Positions 1 to 8,304 of a stretch of 64,000 bases of DNA are shown piece by piece (position 1 is the first letter of the stretch; every line of letters starts with the position of its first letter). The notes beneath the pieces are model-generated. The model had not been told where the DNA came from, searched no databases, and saw only the letters and a list, made by a program, of their open reading frames with translations. Source of the DNA: Nanobdellota archaeon (GTDB lineage: Archaea > Nanobdellota > Nanobdellia > Pacearchaeales > GW2011-AR1); NCBI GenBank assembly GCA_024654505.1, contig JANLHN010000003.1, positions 293,037-357,036 on the forward strand, in the 5' to 3' direction. A program made the translations under genes and the position numbers.

Positions 1-1
1 T

Positions 2-346
2 AACAAAGAAAAAGGATTTTATGATGAGAGTGAATGTAAAGATGGATGTAATGATGAATGTCCAGGTGCTTCGAGAACTAATTGTATTAATGATAAATGT
101 GAATGTTATTATGAAAATGATGAACCCCAATATGATGAAGGAGAAGGTCCTTCTGGAGAAATTATTTCTTCCCAACCCGACACAACGCCAGAACCCCAAC
201 AATCTCCTGAAGAACCAGAAGAACGTGAAGAAGAATCTCTCGAACTGGAATCAAATTCTGGGGATAGTGGAAGAGAGGATTCTGGGGGAGATGAAGGTGG
301 GTCTATGATAACAGGAAATGTGTTCTTGGATTATTATTGGGATTAA
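2..346 (+). CDS. C-terminal part of a Cys-containing, acidic secreted protein (5' truncated)
   Basis: This frame is open from the window edge to the TAA, so only the C-terminal 114 residues are visible. They begin with a short Cys-rich stretch (six Cys in about 30 residues, spaced like a small disulfide or metal module). A long Glu/Pro/Ser/Gly-rich acidic linker follows, and the tail contains ITGNV and ends DYYWD. The composition suggests an extracellular protein, but the N-terminus that would show a signal peptide lies outside the window. Another frame here also lacks stops but has low-complexity Met/Asn/Val composition and looks like a shadow. No function is assigned. Confidence 0.6.
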   Translation, partial: NKEKGFYDESECKDGCNDECPGASRTNCINDKCECYYENDEPQYDEGEGPSGEIISSQPDTTPEPQQSPEEPEEREEESLELESNSGDSGREDSGGDEGGSMITGNVFLDYYWD

Positions 347-391
347 TTAAAAAATAAAAAAGTTATATGTCTTTATAATTATATAAAGAGT

Positions 392-550
392 TTATTCAGC
401 CGAATAGTTTCTTACTAATTTGGTTATACCTACAACTAAGAATGCTAGAGCTACTAACCAAGGACCCCATGTTCCTGTGTCCATCCCCAGTAAAGGAAGT
501 ACAAAAAGTACTCCGATTAAAGTAAATAACCAAGCGCTTGTTTTAGCCAT
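392..550 (-). CDS. Small two-helix membrane protein (52 aa)
   Basis: A 52-residue protein beginning MAKTSAWLF. It has two hydrophobic stretches, at about residues 6-22 and 30-42, joined by a short GMDTGTWGP turn, and ends in a charged tail (RNYSAE). A near-perfect Shine-Dalgarno sequence, GGAGGTGAT, sits just before the ATG, which strongly supports translation. The size and two-helix layout resemble small hypothetical membrane proteins often found in DPANN genomes. It is convergent with the gene ending at 346. Function unknown. Confidence 0.7.
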   Translation of the reverse strand: MAKTSAWLFTLIGVLFVLPLLGMDTGTWGPWLVALAFLVVGITKLVRNYSAE

Positions 551-700
551 TTTATCACCTCCATTCTAGTTATATAGTCTCAGGACCAATAATTTGCCCA
601 AAATAATGACTATTCCTTTAAGGATTTCAACTTTATAAACATAAACCTTTTTATATTAATAATTGGTTAACCTTTTATAATCTCTTGACATTGTCTTGGC

Positions 701-1306
701 ATGAAAAATAGGGGGAATGAAATTTTATTGTTTATTGCTTTGGTTGTTGTGTTTATAGGATTAATTTTATTTTATTCTGATAAGGTTTCTGTGGGAGAAG
801 TTAATAATTTTGTGGATGAAGGTTCTATTGCTCTGAGATTTAATACTTCTGAGCCACATTGGGACCATATGCCTCTAACCTATAACTGGAATGAAGAGTG
901 TGGGGAGTGGAATGGAAATTTTACGAATAAAATTAGGACCGCTCTTCAAGAAATTTCAAATGTTACTGAAGGGGTAATAACTTTTGAGAAATTGTCCTTA
1001 ATTGAGCCCGACATTATGTTTATTTGTGATGCTTCCCAATATTACTCTAAGGGGCTGATTATTGCAGAGGCAGAATCATTTAGTTACGGAAATATTTTTG
1101 CTCCCTCAAAGGTTTATATTTATGGTTCTGGAGAATGTAAGAACAGACCAACCACAATAATTCATGAAGTTTTACATTTGTTTGGAATAGGACATACTGA
1201 GAAGACTGAGGAGAATTTGCAGGATATTATGTTTGAGAAAAAATATGACTGCAAGGCTTATATTTCTAATGAGACTATAGATTATTTGAAAGGAATTTAT
1301 AACTGA
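701..1306 (+). CDS. Membrane-anchored metzincin-like zinc metalloprotease
   Basis: 201 residues. The N-terminus (about 8-26) is one hydrophobic segment, a signal anchor that would place the rest outside the cell. Residues 155-165 read HEVLHLFGIGH, the full HExxHxxGxxH zinc site of metzincins, and DIM at about 175-177 fits the Met-turn that closes the site. Family knowledge gives zinc-dependent endopeptidase activity; the substrate is unknown. A TATA-like TTTATAAT about 25 bases upstream places the transcript start almost on the ATG, so the gene is probably leaderless. It is short for a matrixin, with no visible propeptide or accessory domain. Confidence 0.75.
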   Translation: MKNRGNEILLFIALVVVFIGLILFYSDKVSVGEVNNFVDEGSIALRFNTSEPHWDHMPLTYNWNEECGEWNGNFTNKIRTALQEISNVTEGVITFEKLSLIEPDIMFICDASQYYSKGLIIAEAESFSYGNIFAPSKVYIYGSGECKNRPTTIIHEVLHLFGIGHTEKTEENLQDIMFEKKYDCKAYISNETIDYLKGIYN

Positions 1307-1346
1307 TTGGAAAAGCTTTTATACTTCTTGTGATTGGAGGAGTTAT

Positions 1347-2045
1347 ATGAAGGTTAATTTTGACATAAAAAAAAGTGTTATCGTTAAGACTGTTATTCTT
1401 ATTTTGTTAGGATTTACTTTTGGTTTGGTAATTGGGGGGACTCCGGTAGACACTTCAAAACCTTGGCATTTCCTTAATCAAATTGCAGACCCAAATGGAA
1501 ATTCTGTTGACGGAGATAATAATGGGGTTATTGATTTTGCAGAAACAACTCAATGTGTCTCTGCCGATACAGGTTATGTGTCTCCAAATCTTGCTACTGG
1601 CCTGGGGAATGTTGTTTGGGTAGGGGATATGACTATAAATCTTAAAATAGGGACCAAGAATATTTGCCAAGATACTAATGGTTGTTCTTTAAGTGTTATA
1701 GAGTATTTCGCTCCTTTAGTCTTTGTCGCTGGTGGCTCTCAAACGAATTCAGAGGATCCAAACCGAGTTTTTGACTATTTTGTATATCAATCTAATACTC
1801 CCTCTGTCAATCTTGGAGGTGGAGGACCAATTCAACCTTGGGGGGCAGACAATGGTCTTAGAGGATTTAATGGGGATGGAGGGGTTTCTCAAGTAATTCC
1901 AAATATAGGTGGAGGCCCTATCTCGTTTGTTTTAGATGACGATCTTTTTGGAGCAGGAACAACAGTAAACGATCAATCTCCTGACTTTTGGTCACTTAGA
2001 GACTTTTCTCCAACCACAGCCTATAGAGTGATTGTTTGTGATTAG
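1347..2045 (+). CDS. Secreted hypothetical protein with EF-hand-like calcium loop
   Basis: 232 residues with an N-terminal hydrophobic anchor (about 12-30) followed by an exported domain. Residues about 55-66 read DGDNNGVIDFAE, a DxDxxG calcium-binding loop like those of EF-hand or dockerin repeats; only one loop is seen. The remainder is Gly/Asn/Pro-rich with paired Cys. The start is set by a GGAGG site about seven bases before the ATG. It follows the protease gene by about 40 bp on the same strand and may be its partner or substrate, but nothing proves that. Confidence 0.6.
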   Translation: MKVNFDIKKSVIVKTVILILLGFTFGLVIGGTPVDTSKPWHFLNQIADPNGNSVDGDNNGVIDFAETTQCVSADTGYVSPNLATGLGNVVWVGDMTINLKIGTKNICQDTNGCSLSVIEYFAPLVFVAGGSQTNSEDPNRVFDYFVYQSNTPSVNLGGGGPIQPWGADNGLRGFNGDGGVSQVIPNIGGGPISFVLDDDLFGAGTTVNDQSPDFWSLRDFSPTTAYRVIVCD

Positions 2046-2058
2046 TTAAGGATTTTAT

Positions 2059-3837
2059 TTAGAATACGGCCCACTCTTTATTATGTTTTTGTTCTCGGTC
2101 TTTAACACTTCCCCGGCTATTAATTCTAGGCCTGCCTGATTCTTCTTCTTTTCTTAATGTTATGTCGAGAGACTTTAGAAGTTCGCTGACGCCCTCTTCG
2201 AAGCCCCTGATTTCACTCGCTTCGCCTTTAACTGCCGCTTCACCACTGAAGTTGATAATGCTGTCTGCGAGATAAGATATTAGAAGTAGGTCGTGGTCGA
2301 CGACGAATGCTGTCTTTTCTTTCTCAATCATGATGTCTTTTATGGCTTTTGCTACAGAAATTCTCTCTTCTACATCCAGATATGCGCTTGGTTCGTCAAT
2401 AAGGTAGATGTCAGCCTCTTTTGCAAGACATCTTGCAATACTAAATCTTTGGAGTTCTCCCCCAGAGAGTTGGCTAAGTTTCTTCATTTGAATTGTTCCT
2501 AAATTAAATGTACCTGCCATCTTCTTGTTTATCTTTTCTTTAAACATTATCTCCCTAACAACCTCGTTAGATTCTGTGAAGAGATATTGGGGTTTGTATG
2601 AGATATCTAGTTCAAGGTCTAGTTTGCCTTTGCCCGTTGAAGATGGAGATTCCTTGGAATCTCCTTTAGAGGGTATGCCTGTGCGTGTGGTTGTGACTTC
2701 TAGTTCTCCCGCTATTGCTCTGACAAAAGACGTTTTACCCGTTCCATTTCTTCCCAATATTCCTATAACATGATTCTGCCGTATTCCTCCTTTTGGAACA
2801 TGTAGTTTAAAGCCGGATTCAAACTCCAAATTAAATTCTGGCCATTCTGCAATCTTTGCTCCAGTCATTGGAGGATTTTTTGTGAAATTAAAATTTAGTG
2901 CTTTGTCTCTAATTCTAAGATTTTCTTCCTTGAGAAATCCGTGAAGATAAGAATTTACTGCATATTTGGAGGTTTTTACTCCACTAACTATTCCAAATGC
3001 CCCTTGGCTTCCGAAGAAGATATTTATGTGTTCTGTAAGGTAATCTAATATTAGAAGGTCGTGTTCCACTACGACGAGAGTTTTGTGTTTTGATAATTCT
3101 TTTAAGAAGTCAGATACTCTAAGTCTTTCACTTATATCAAGAAAAGCGAGGGGTTCGTCAAAGAAGTAGATGTCTGCGTCGCCAAGACTGGCTGCAATGA
3201 TTGCTACTCTTTGGAGTTCTCCCCCAGAAAGTTTATTCATTTTATTTTCCAAAACGTTGGTGATATTGAGTGTTTTTGCTAACTCTTTTATCTCTTTTTC
3301 TTTTCCCCTTTTTTTTAGAAGGTCGATTACCTTAACATCTACTGCAAGATTTGATAAGTTCTGAGGTTTATATGAAATCTTTTTTTTATTAATGTCTTCG
3401 AAATATCTGAGCATTTCGTTTCCTTTAAAAAATTCTTTGATGTCGTCTTCTGTTGCTTCTTTCCCCAAATTAATTTGCGTTTGTCCTGTGAGAATTTTAA
3501 TTGCGGTGGATTTTCCTATTCCATTCCTTCCAAGAAGTCCTAAAATGCTCCCCTCTTTTGGTGTTGGAATCCCATAAAGGGCGAAGCCGTTACTCCCATA
3601 ACGATAAACCATGTCAGATTCTTTCACACTTGGGAGGTTAATTATATCTATTGCATCAAAAGGACAACGTTTTACACAAATTGCGCAACCTATACAAGTG
3701 TCTTCCTCTATTCTTGCCTTGTCTGAGATGGTTATGCAGGTATCTAATTCCTTTTTCTCAACAGGACAATATTTTTTGCATTCATGCCCGCATGCTGTCG
3801 GCTTACACTTTTCTTTGTGGACTATAGCTAACTTCAT
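2059..3837 (-). CDS. Ribosome recycling ATPase ABCE1/RLI
   Basis: 592 residues with the full ABCE1 layout. An N-terminal iron-sulfur domain carries two Cys clusters (the second reads CIGCAICVKRCP). Two ABC ATPase domains follow, with Walker A GRNGIGKST and GRNGTGKTS, signatures LSGGELQR in both, and Walker B plus catalytic Glu (FFDEP, LIDEP). In archaea this protein splits the 70S ribosome after termination, working with aRF1/aPelota. Length matches the family. It is monocistronic as far as can be seen, convergent with the secreted protein gene on one side. Confidence 0.97.
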   Translation of the reverse strand: MKLAIVHKEKCKPTACGHECKKYCPVEKKELDTCITISDKARIEEDTCIGCAICVKRCPFDAIDIINLPSVKESDMVYRYGSNGFALYGIPTPKEGSILGLLGRNGIGKSTAIKILTGQTQINLGKEATEDDIKEFFKGNEMLRYFEDINKKKISYKPQNLSNLAVDVKVIDLLKKRGKEKEIKELAKTLNITNVLENKMNKLSGGELQRVAIIAASLGDADIYFFDEPLAFLDISERLRVSDFLKELSKHKTLVVVEHDLLILDYLTEHINIFFGSQGAFGIVSGVKTSKYAVNSYLHGFLKEENLRIRDKALNFNFTKNPPMTGAKIAEWPEFNLEFESGFKLHVPKGGIRQNHVIGILGRNGTGKTSFVRAIAGELEVTTTRTGIPSKGDSKESPSSTGKGKLDLELDISYKPQYLFTESNEVVREIMFKEKINKKMAGTFNLGTIQMKKLSQLSGGELQRFSIARCLAKEADIYLIDEPSAYLDVEERISVAKAIKDIMIEKEKTAFVVDHDLLLISYLADSIINFSGEAAVKGEASEIRGFEEGVSELLKSLDITLRKEEESGRPRINSRGSVKDREQKHNKEWAVF

Positions 3838-3871
3838 GATTTAGAAAGGGGGTTTGGGGTTTTAAAGTTTA

Positions 3872-4264
3872 TCAGTCTTTATGAAATTTTATCTCACCAA
3901 AATAGGGTCCTGCAACACGAATTCCTCTTTGGAGGTGTCCCCGTTCGCAAACGACTGCGACATCTATTTGAGAAACATCATCTTCATTAATCCCCTCTCG
4001 GATATTAACCCCTGGTCCTAAACCCTCCATTCCTTCAAGTCCCCCTTTAGAATTTCTAGTGATATGAGTATGTCCATCGGGAGCTATTCTTGTTTTGCTT
4101 GTTATTGCTGCAAAACTAACACCCTCATAGATTCTTTTGAATGCTCCAATCTCTGAGGTTCCACACCCACTACATTCGTCCGGTTGTTGTCTTTTATTAG
4201 GGGTTGTAACTAGATAATCATCAATCTTTCCGCAATCTCCGCATGAGTACCTATATATTGGCAT
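3872..4264 (-). CDS. FmdB-like zinc-ribbon protein
   Basis: 130 residues. The N-terminus MPIYRYSCGDCG resembles the FmdB/CxxC zinc-ribbon family, with a second CxxC (CSGCG) about 20 residues later, giving one four-Cys zinc site. The C-terminal half has no recognised domain. FmdB-type proteins are loosely described as putative regulators; their molecular role is unclear. It starts just behind the TATA region it shares divergently with the caspase-like gene. Confidence 0.6.
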   Translation of the reverse strand: MPIYRYSCGDCGKIDDYLVTTPNKRQQPDECSGCGTSEIGAFKRIYEGVSFAAITSKTRIAPDGHTHITRNSKGGLEGMEGLGPGVNIREGINEDDVSQIDVAVVCERGHLQRGIRVAGPYFGEIKFHKD

Positions 4265-4396
4265 GTTATTGTTTCAGAACTAACGGGTCTGATTCCGACC
4301 ACCACTAAAATATAATTAGTGGAGAGTTTATAAATTTTTGGAAAAGTTAACAAATGTTTAAATATGTCTATGTTGTTTATAGATAGTTGGTGGTTA

Positions 4397-5404
4397 ATGG
4401 TTGTTAAAAAGAATCATAAAAGAAAACGAGGAAAGATTTGGAACAATACTAACCTTGGTTTATTGGTAGTGCTAATTGTTTTGATTTTATTCTTAGGGGG
4501 TTTTTACTCTGGATGGTTTGGAGATATTAATAATAGGGTTTTAGAAAGTCCTTCTCTTTCTAGAGGGGCACTTATTACTGTGACAGATGGTACTCAATCA
4601 GAATTTGGTGCTCAATCAGAGAATTTTGGAAAAGTTATGGGTGCGGAAGGCTATGTGCATAAAAATGTTGATTCTACCAATTTTAAGAATAAAGATGATT
4701 TTGTAAAAGAAATCATAAAAACCTGTGCAGAGCTTCGAGCCAGTAAGAGGGCTGGGGGTGAGGGGGTTTTTGTGGTAAATACTCATGGCTCGGAGGGTTC
4801 TGTAACTTTTAGGGGTTCTGGTGGAGAAAATTTTGTATTCTCAAGAGAAGAAATGAAAGAAATCGCTGCAAAATGTTTTAAGGACGCAAGTAATACAGTC
4901 TATATTGATGATTCTTGTCAAAGTCAATGTGATGTTTTCTCTGGGTCGAATCCATTCAAGTTGATAATAGTTCCATCGGGTCTTTCGGCTAGTTACTTGT
5001 GGGCTTTAATGTGGGCTGATTGGATAATGTTTGATGAAGCAAATATTGTGACTTGGATTAATAGTGACCCGGCACATCAAGGAACCTCGCAGGAGCTTAA
5101 AGATATTACTGCTGCAATAATAAAGTCTATCATTAATAATCATAAAAAACAAAATCAACAAAACCAAGTAGTGGTACCTACTGCAACATCAGAGGCTATA
5201 GATGTTGCAACACCTTCTGAAGAATCTTCAGAGGACACAACAAACACAGATACTGTAACACTCCCTGAAGAAGATGAAGGAATAGATTGGGATTTAAAGA
5301 TAAAACTTGCAAATTTTATTTATGATTCTATGATAAAGGGAAATCCCCAAGGAGACCCTGCAGAAAATGAGGCAGGTCCTCCAATTTCTGAAAAGGGAAA
5401 TTAA
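4397..5404 (+). CDS. Anchored caspase-fold (clan CD-like) protein
   Basis: One N-terminal membrane segment is followed by a domain whose motifs fit the caspase/legumain fold: a first strand GALITVTDG, a hydrophobic strand ending in His-Gly (VVNTHGS) and, about 40 residues later, a strand ending in Cys (VYIDDSCQS). His-Gly and x-Cys after hydrophobic strands are the catalytic pair of clan CD peptidases. The C-terminal ~100 residues form a Gln/Thr/Glu-rich linker and a helical tail. An ATG 33 bases upstream (4364) is in frame, but TTTAAATA at about 4355 and a GGTGG site favour 4397. From 4397 the pair is about His130/Cys174. Activity is inferred. Confidence 0.6.
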   Translation: MVVKKNHKRKRGKIWNNTNLGLLVVLIVLILFLGGFYSGWFGDINNRVLESPSLSRGALITVTDGTQSEFGAQSENFGKVMGAEGYVHKNVDSTNFKNKDDFVKEIIKTCAELRASKRAGGEGVFVVNTHGSEGSVTFRGSGGENFVFSREEMKEIAAKCFKDASNTVYIDDSCQSQCDVFSGSNPFKLIIVPSGLSASYLWALMWADWIMFDEANIVTWINSDPAHQGTSQELKDITAAIIKSIINNHKKQNQQNQVVVPTATSEAIDVATPSEESSEDTTNTDTVTLPEEDEGIDWDLKIKLANFIYDSMIKGNPQGDPAENEAGPPISEKGN

Positions 5405-5449
5405 GGAGCCCATGCAAAACTTTACATATTCTTTATTCTCCCTTTTTGA

Positions 5450-5785
5450 ATGGCAATGAAGTTTTGTAAGGAATGTAATGGTCTTCTGAGGATAGCAAAA
5501 GAAGGGAAGAAGACATTCCTAGGGTGCGAGAAATGTGAAACTTGGGAAGAATGTGGTGATGATTGTGGAATTGTTACTAAGGAACATTTAGATAAAAAAA
5601 TTCTTGGAGAGGGTGTTGCTGAGAAAGAAAGGGGAACTGAAGGTTATGATTTTAAGTGTAAGAAATGTGGGAACAATAAATGTACTGTGCATGATTTAGG
5701 AATGATGTATGGAGATGAAGATTATTTATATTTGTTAACTTGCACAAAATGCGATTATTCTGAGAGAGTTGGAGATTATTGCTAA
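5450..5785 (+). CDS. TFS/RpoM-like two-ribbon zinc protein
   Basis: 111 residues with two zinc ribbons. The N-terminal one (CKEC...CEKC) resembles the Rpb9-type ribbon of archaeal TFS. The C-terminal one has CKKC then CTKC about 28 residues later, with GDED before the last strand, in the place of the acidic loop that enters the polymerase active site to stimulate RNA cleavage. This suggests a transcript-cleavage factor or a diverged paralogue. The usual C-terminal pattern is altered, so it may not be the main TFS of the cell. Confidence 0.6.
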   Translation: MAMKFCKECNGLLRIAKEGKKTFLGCEKCETWEECGDDCGIVTKEHLDKKILGEGVAEKERGTEGYDFKCKKCGNNKCTVHDLGMMYGDEDYLYLLTCTKCDYSERVGDYC

Positions 5786-5826
5786 TTTATTTTTTAATGA
5801 TTTTAAGAGATTCCACATTTTAATAA

Positions 5827-6590
5827 TTACCAACAGCTTGTAGGGAATTGGTCTTCACCAATATTGGTTAGGGCGATAATCCCTCCAAAAGGTCCATCAG
5901 TTAAGGTGGCTGAATTAGATGCAGATTCTGATGTTTCAGTTCCACCACTTTCTGTAGAGGTATATGTAGTAGTCTTTGTGGTTGTTGCTGTTCTTGTATT
6001 CCCTTCCGCCGTTCTACCATTTAAGTCTTCTTTTACTACTGTGGTAGACCCATCTTCATTAAGATGCCCTAATAATACATCCGCATCTGTTACTTCTACT
6101 TCTTTCCCACATCTTTTTGGAGAGCACATCATAGTATGGGTTTCTGTTATTGTTGTAAATCCATCTGGGTCAGGACAAGAAAAAATTGTCGTCGTTGTAG
6201 TTTCCTTTTGAGTACATTGGGGACTAGAAGGGCTTTCCGTCTCTTCTCCTACAGAAATTATTTCTCTTGTACAGTTTCCAATCTTTTCATTTAAAATAGT
6301 TACTCCCCCAGGGTATTCTCTTATTTTAATCCCAGAATAATATGATTCTTTTGTCTCTCCTTTGGATTTTTCTTCCGTTGGTGGAGGTAGTGGTACAAAT
6401 CCACTTTCTTCTGAATAAGAGGGTTCTTCAAATCCTGGTACCCCAAAACTATTATCTCTTTCGGGACTCATCCTCACTCCTTGCCCAAACCAATTTGTTA
6501 AAGAACCAATAGCAAGAATAATTAGAATAATTGTAATAATCCAAAGAGAAGTTCCATTAAATTGTGACTCTTTATTTTTTTCTTTGCCAT
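5827..6590 (-). pseudogene. Anchored Thr-rich secreted protein with a one-base frameshift in an A7 run
   Basis: The long frame begins at an internal ATG (6477) and encodes about 216 Thr/Ser/Glu-rich residues with several Cys, ending SCW. The same frame is open upstream and encodes a clear membrane anchor (SLWIITIILIILAIGSL) but has no start codon. An ATG at 6590 opens MAKKK in a neighbouring frame. One extra A in the seven-A run (T7 on the plus strand, 6575-6581) would join ATG, Lys-rich N-terminus, anchor and body into one protein. The break is a sequencing error, a real lesion or slippage on the run. No domain is recognised. Confidence 0.6.
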
Positions 6591-6697
6591 TTGTTAATAC
6601 CCTTAACAGATATTATTATTTAAATGTTTGGAGATTATTGTTAAGCCTTCTCCTCAACCTTAGGTCTGCAAGAATCTTTCTTCTAATTTATTCAGAC

Positions 6698-6901
6698 CTA
6701 AGCTTTCGTCCCACACTCTGGGCAGAATTTTTCTCCACCTTCTAGACCCCAATTACATTTCTGACATCTTCTTATATCGGTTTTTTCTTCTAAAATTGCC
6801 TCATAGTCGTTCCTTCCTGAGAGAATCTTCCCCATAATTTTCTTTATCTTATCTTGCTCTTCCCCTTTTTGTTGAAATCTTGTTAAATCAAATCCTTCCA
6901 T
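6698..6901 (-). CDS. Small C-terminal zinc-ribbon protein
   Basis: 67 residues from the ATG at 6901; a TTG a few codons upstream is in frame but less likely. The N-terminal half is predicted helical and charged. The C-terminus carries CQKCNWGL...KFCPECG, a short double-CxxC zinc ribbon. Such proteins are common in DPANN genomes and rarely have assigned functions. It lies alone between two intergenic AT-rich stretches. Confidence 0.55.
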   Translation of the reverse strand: MEGFDLTRFQQKGEEQDKIKKIMGKILSGRNDYEAILEEKTDIRRCQKCNWGLEGGEKFCPECGTKA

Positions 6902-7082
6902 AGTGTTTGCTTGCAAATTCCTTGCAAATGAAAATTTTTAATTTTTGTTTCCATTGTCTAATGTATTCATTTTATTTTTTAAAGTTATCCCTTTATTTTT
7001 TTATTTTTTTATCGGCTCTTTTTTATTTATGGATTTAGTGTAGAATAAGAGCTTTTATAAAATTAACTAGGCTATGAAATAT

Positions 7083-7256
7083 ATGGCAGAAAAATGTGCG
7101 CTTTGTAAGGAAAATATAGGGACTACTTTTTTAGAGAAGTTAGAGGGGACTTTGGTTAGGGTTGGTGAGGGTGAAAATTCAAGGAAGTTTTATGTTTGTT
7201 CTGGTTGTCAGAAGGAGCACAAGGAAAATTTAAAAGAGAAGATTTCTAAGCTGTAA
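7083..7256 (+). CDS. Small zinc-binding protein (CxxC...CxxC)
   Basis: About 57 residues from the second ATG, or 60 from the ATG at 7074; both fit a TATA box (TTTATAAAAT) about 25 bases upstream. The sequence has CALC near the N-terminus and CSGC about 35 residues later, a likely single zinc site, and a Lys/Glu-rich C-terminal helix. Function unknown. It ends just before the tRNA-Thr repeat array. Confidence 0.6.
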   Translation: MAEKCALCKENIGTTFLEKLEGTLVRVGEGENSRKFYVCSGCQKEHKENLKEKISKL

Positions 7257-7267
7257 TAGGATGATGT

Positions 7268-7393
7268 GCCTCCGTAGCTCAGTTGATAAAGTACGATTAG
7301 AAATCGTTCATGCATCTCCTGAGCTGATGTGCCTCCGTAGCTCAGTTGATAAAGTACGATTAGAAATCGTTCATGCATCTCCTGAGCTGATGT
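7268..7393 (+). repeat. Two 63-bp tandem copies of the tRNA-Thr 5' end
   Basis: Two units, at 7268-7330 and 7331-7393, each begin with the first ~21 bases of the adjacent tRNA-Thr (GCCTCCGTAGCTCAGTTGAT). They then diverge into a shared 42-base tail containing the small hairpin ACGAT-TAGAA-ATCGT. The real tRNA starts 63 bp after the second copy, in phase. The copies lack an anticodon arm, T arm and 3' acceptor strand, so they are not functional tRNAs. Confidence 0.85.
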
Positions 7394-7466
7394 GCCTCCG
7401 TAGCTCAGTTGATAGAGCATTTGCTTCGTAAGCAAAGGGTCGTCGGTTTGATCCCGGCCGGAGGCT
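7394..7466 (+). tRNA. tRNA-Thr (CGT anticodon)
   Basis: A complete cloverleaf. Acceptor GCCTCCG pairs with CGGAGGC, followed by discriminator T. D stem is GCTC/GAGC, anticodon stem TTTGC/GCAAA with loop TTCGTAA (anticodon CGT), and T stem GTCGG/CCGGC. No intron and no encoded CCA. Two truncated copies of its 5' end lie directly upstream. Confidence 0.9.
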
Positions 7467-7521
7467 TGATTAGTCTTTTTAGTATGATAATATTTAATAA
7501 GGCTCTTCTTTCTTTCAATTT

Positions 7522-7935
7522 ATGGGATTTAATGAATTTGATAGGATTGTTTTTAATAGTCTGAGTGTGGGGAGCTCTGTTGCAGGGGGATTCTTTGAAG
7601 GTATTGGGGAGAGAGGAATGGCTATTGGACTCTCAGGAGTTATTGGTTTGCCTGGAGGTAGATATCTTTATTCTAAGAGCCAGGCGACAAGAGATGTTCT
7701 TCCTTATTCTGGTCAAGAAACAAGTTTAGAAATGGGAAGGAATACGCTCTTATTTCTAGGAGGGTATTTTGGTGGTTTAGCTTTTAGAGAATTGATTGGA
7801 AGTCCTGGTGGACAAGAAAGAAATTATGTGAATAATGGGTTATATATATTGGTTGCTTCGGCAATGGGTGTTGGAGCAAAAATATTTAGTAATTTTGCTC
7901 AAGAATCTAAAGAAAAGAAGAGAGATTCTTGTTAA
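7522..7935 (+). CDS. Hypothetical membrane protein
   Basis: 137 residues rich in Gly and small hydrophobics, with probable membrane helices around residues 30-46, 75-92 and 105-122 and a Lys/Glu-rich cytosolic tail. A TATA-like TATTTAAT about 25 bases upstream suggests a near-leaderless transcript. Its stop overlaps the stop of the convergent thioredoxin-like gene by four bases. No family recognised. Confidence 0.5.
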   Translation: MGFNEFDRIVFNSLSVGSSVAGGFFEGIGERGMAIGLSGVIGLPGGRYLYSKSQATRDVLPYSGQETSLEMGRNTLLFLGGYFGGLAFRELIGSPGGQERNYVNNGLYILVASAMGVGAKIFSNFAQESKEKKRDSC

Positions 7936-8303
7936 ATATCTTTTACTAGCTCACACCCAGAGAGAGATGCTATTCTTACAAGGGGTTGGGTTCCAGCATA
8001 ATTCTGACCTTTTATTTTCCAAGTAGGGTATCCTTCAACACGATTGATTAAACATTCTTCCCTATTCCTATCACAATCAACATAATTAATTTTGTCAAAT
8101 GATTTCCCAAACATCTCTTTTTGATCTTTGCAGTTATGACACCATTCTGTTCCATACATAATCACTCCCCTTTCAGTTAAACATGTGGCAAAGGTGTCAT
8201 ATTCTCTTAAGCCAGCGGTTTTTGGGATTATTAAATAAATTATCACAACAGCTAAGATTACTGCTAGATAAAACCAGCCACTCTTAAAAATACTTTTTGT
8301 CAT
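7932..8303 (-). CDS. Membrane-anchored thioredoxin-like protein
   Basis: 123 residues: one N-terminal membrane segment (about 10-27), then a short thioredoxin-fold domain. The active site reads GTEWCHNC (CxxC), followed by a VDCD strand, EECL and the cis-Pro region EGYPTW. It is probably an extracytoplasmic thiol oxidoreductase. It is the last gene of the long minus-strand copper island and directly follows CopA (one base between them), which suggests a role in redox handling of Cys-rich metal proteins. Confidence 0.8.
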   Translation of the reverse strand: MTKSIFKSGWFYLAVILAVVIIYLIIPKTAGLREYDTFATCLTERGVIMYGTEWCHNCKDQKEMFGKSFDKINYVDCDRNREECLINRVEGYPTWKIKGQNYAGTQPLVRIASLSGCELVKDI

Positions 8304-8304
8304 A

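Noticed and set aside
21-308. Met/Asn/Val-rich frame at the window start
   Set aside because: A neighbouring frame open from the window edge gives a plausible Cys-rich and acidic protein; this one has low-complexity composition.
7208-7435. Minus-strand frame with internal repeats over the tRNA-Thr copies
   Set aside because: It is a translation of the 63-bp tandem tRNA copies.
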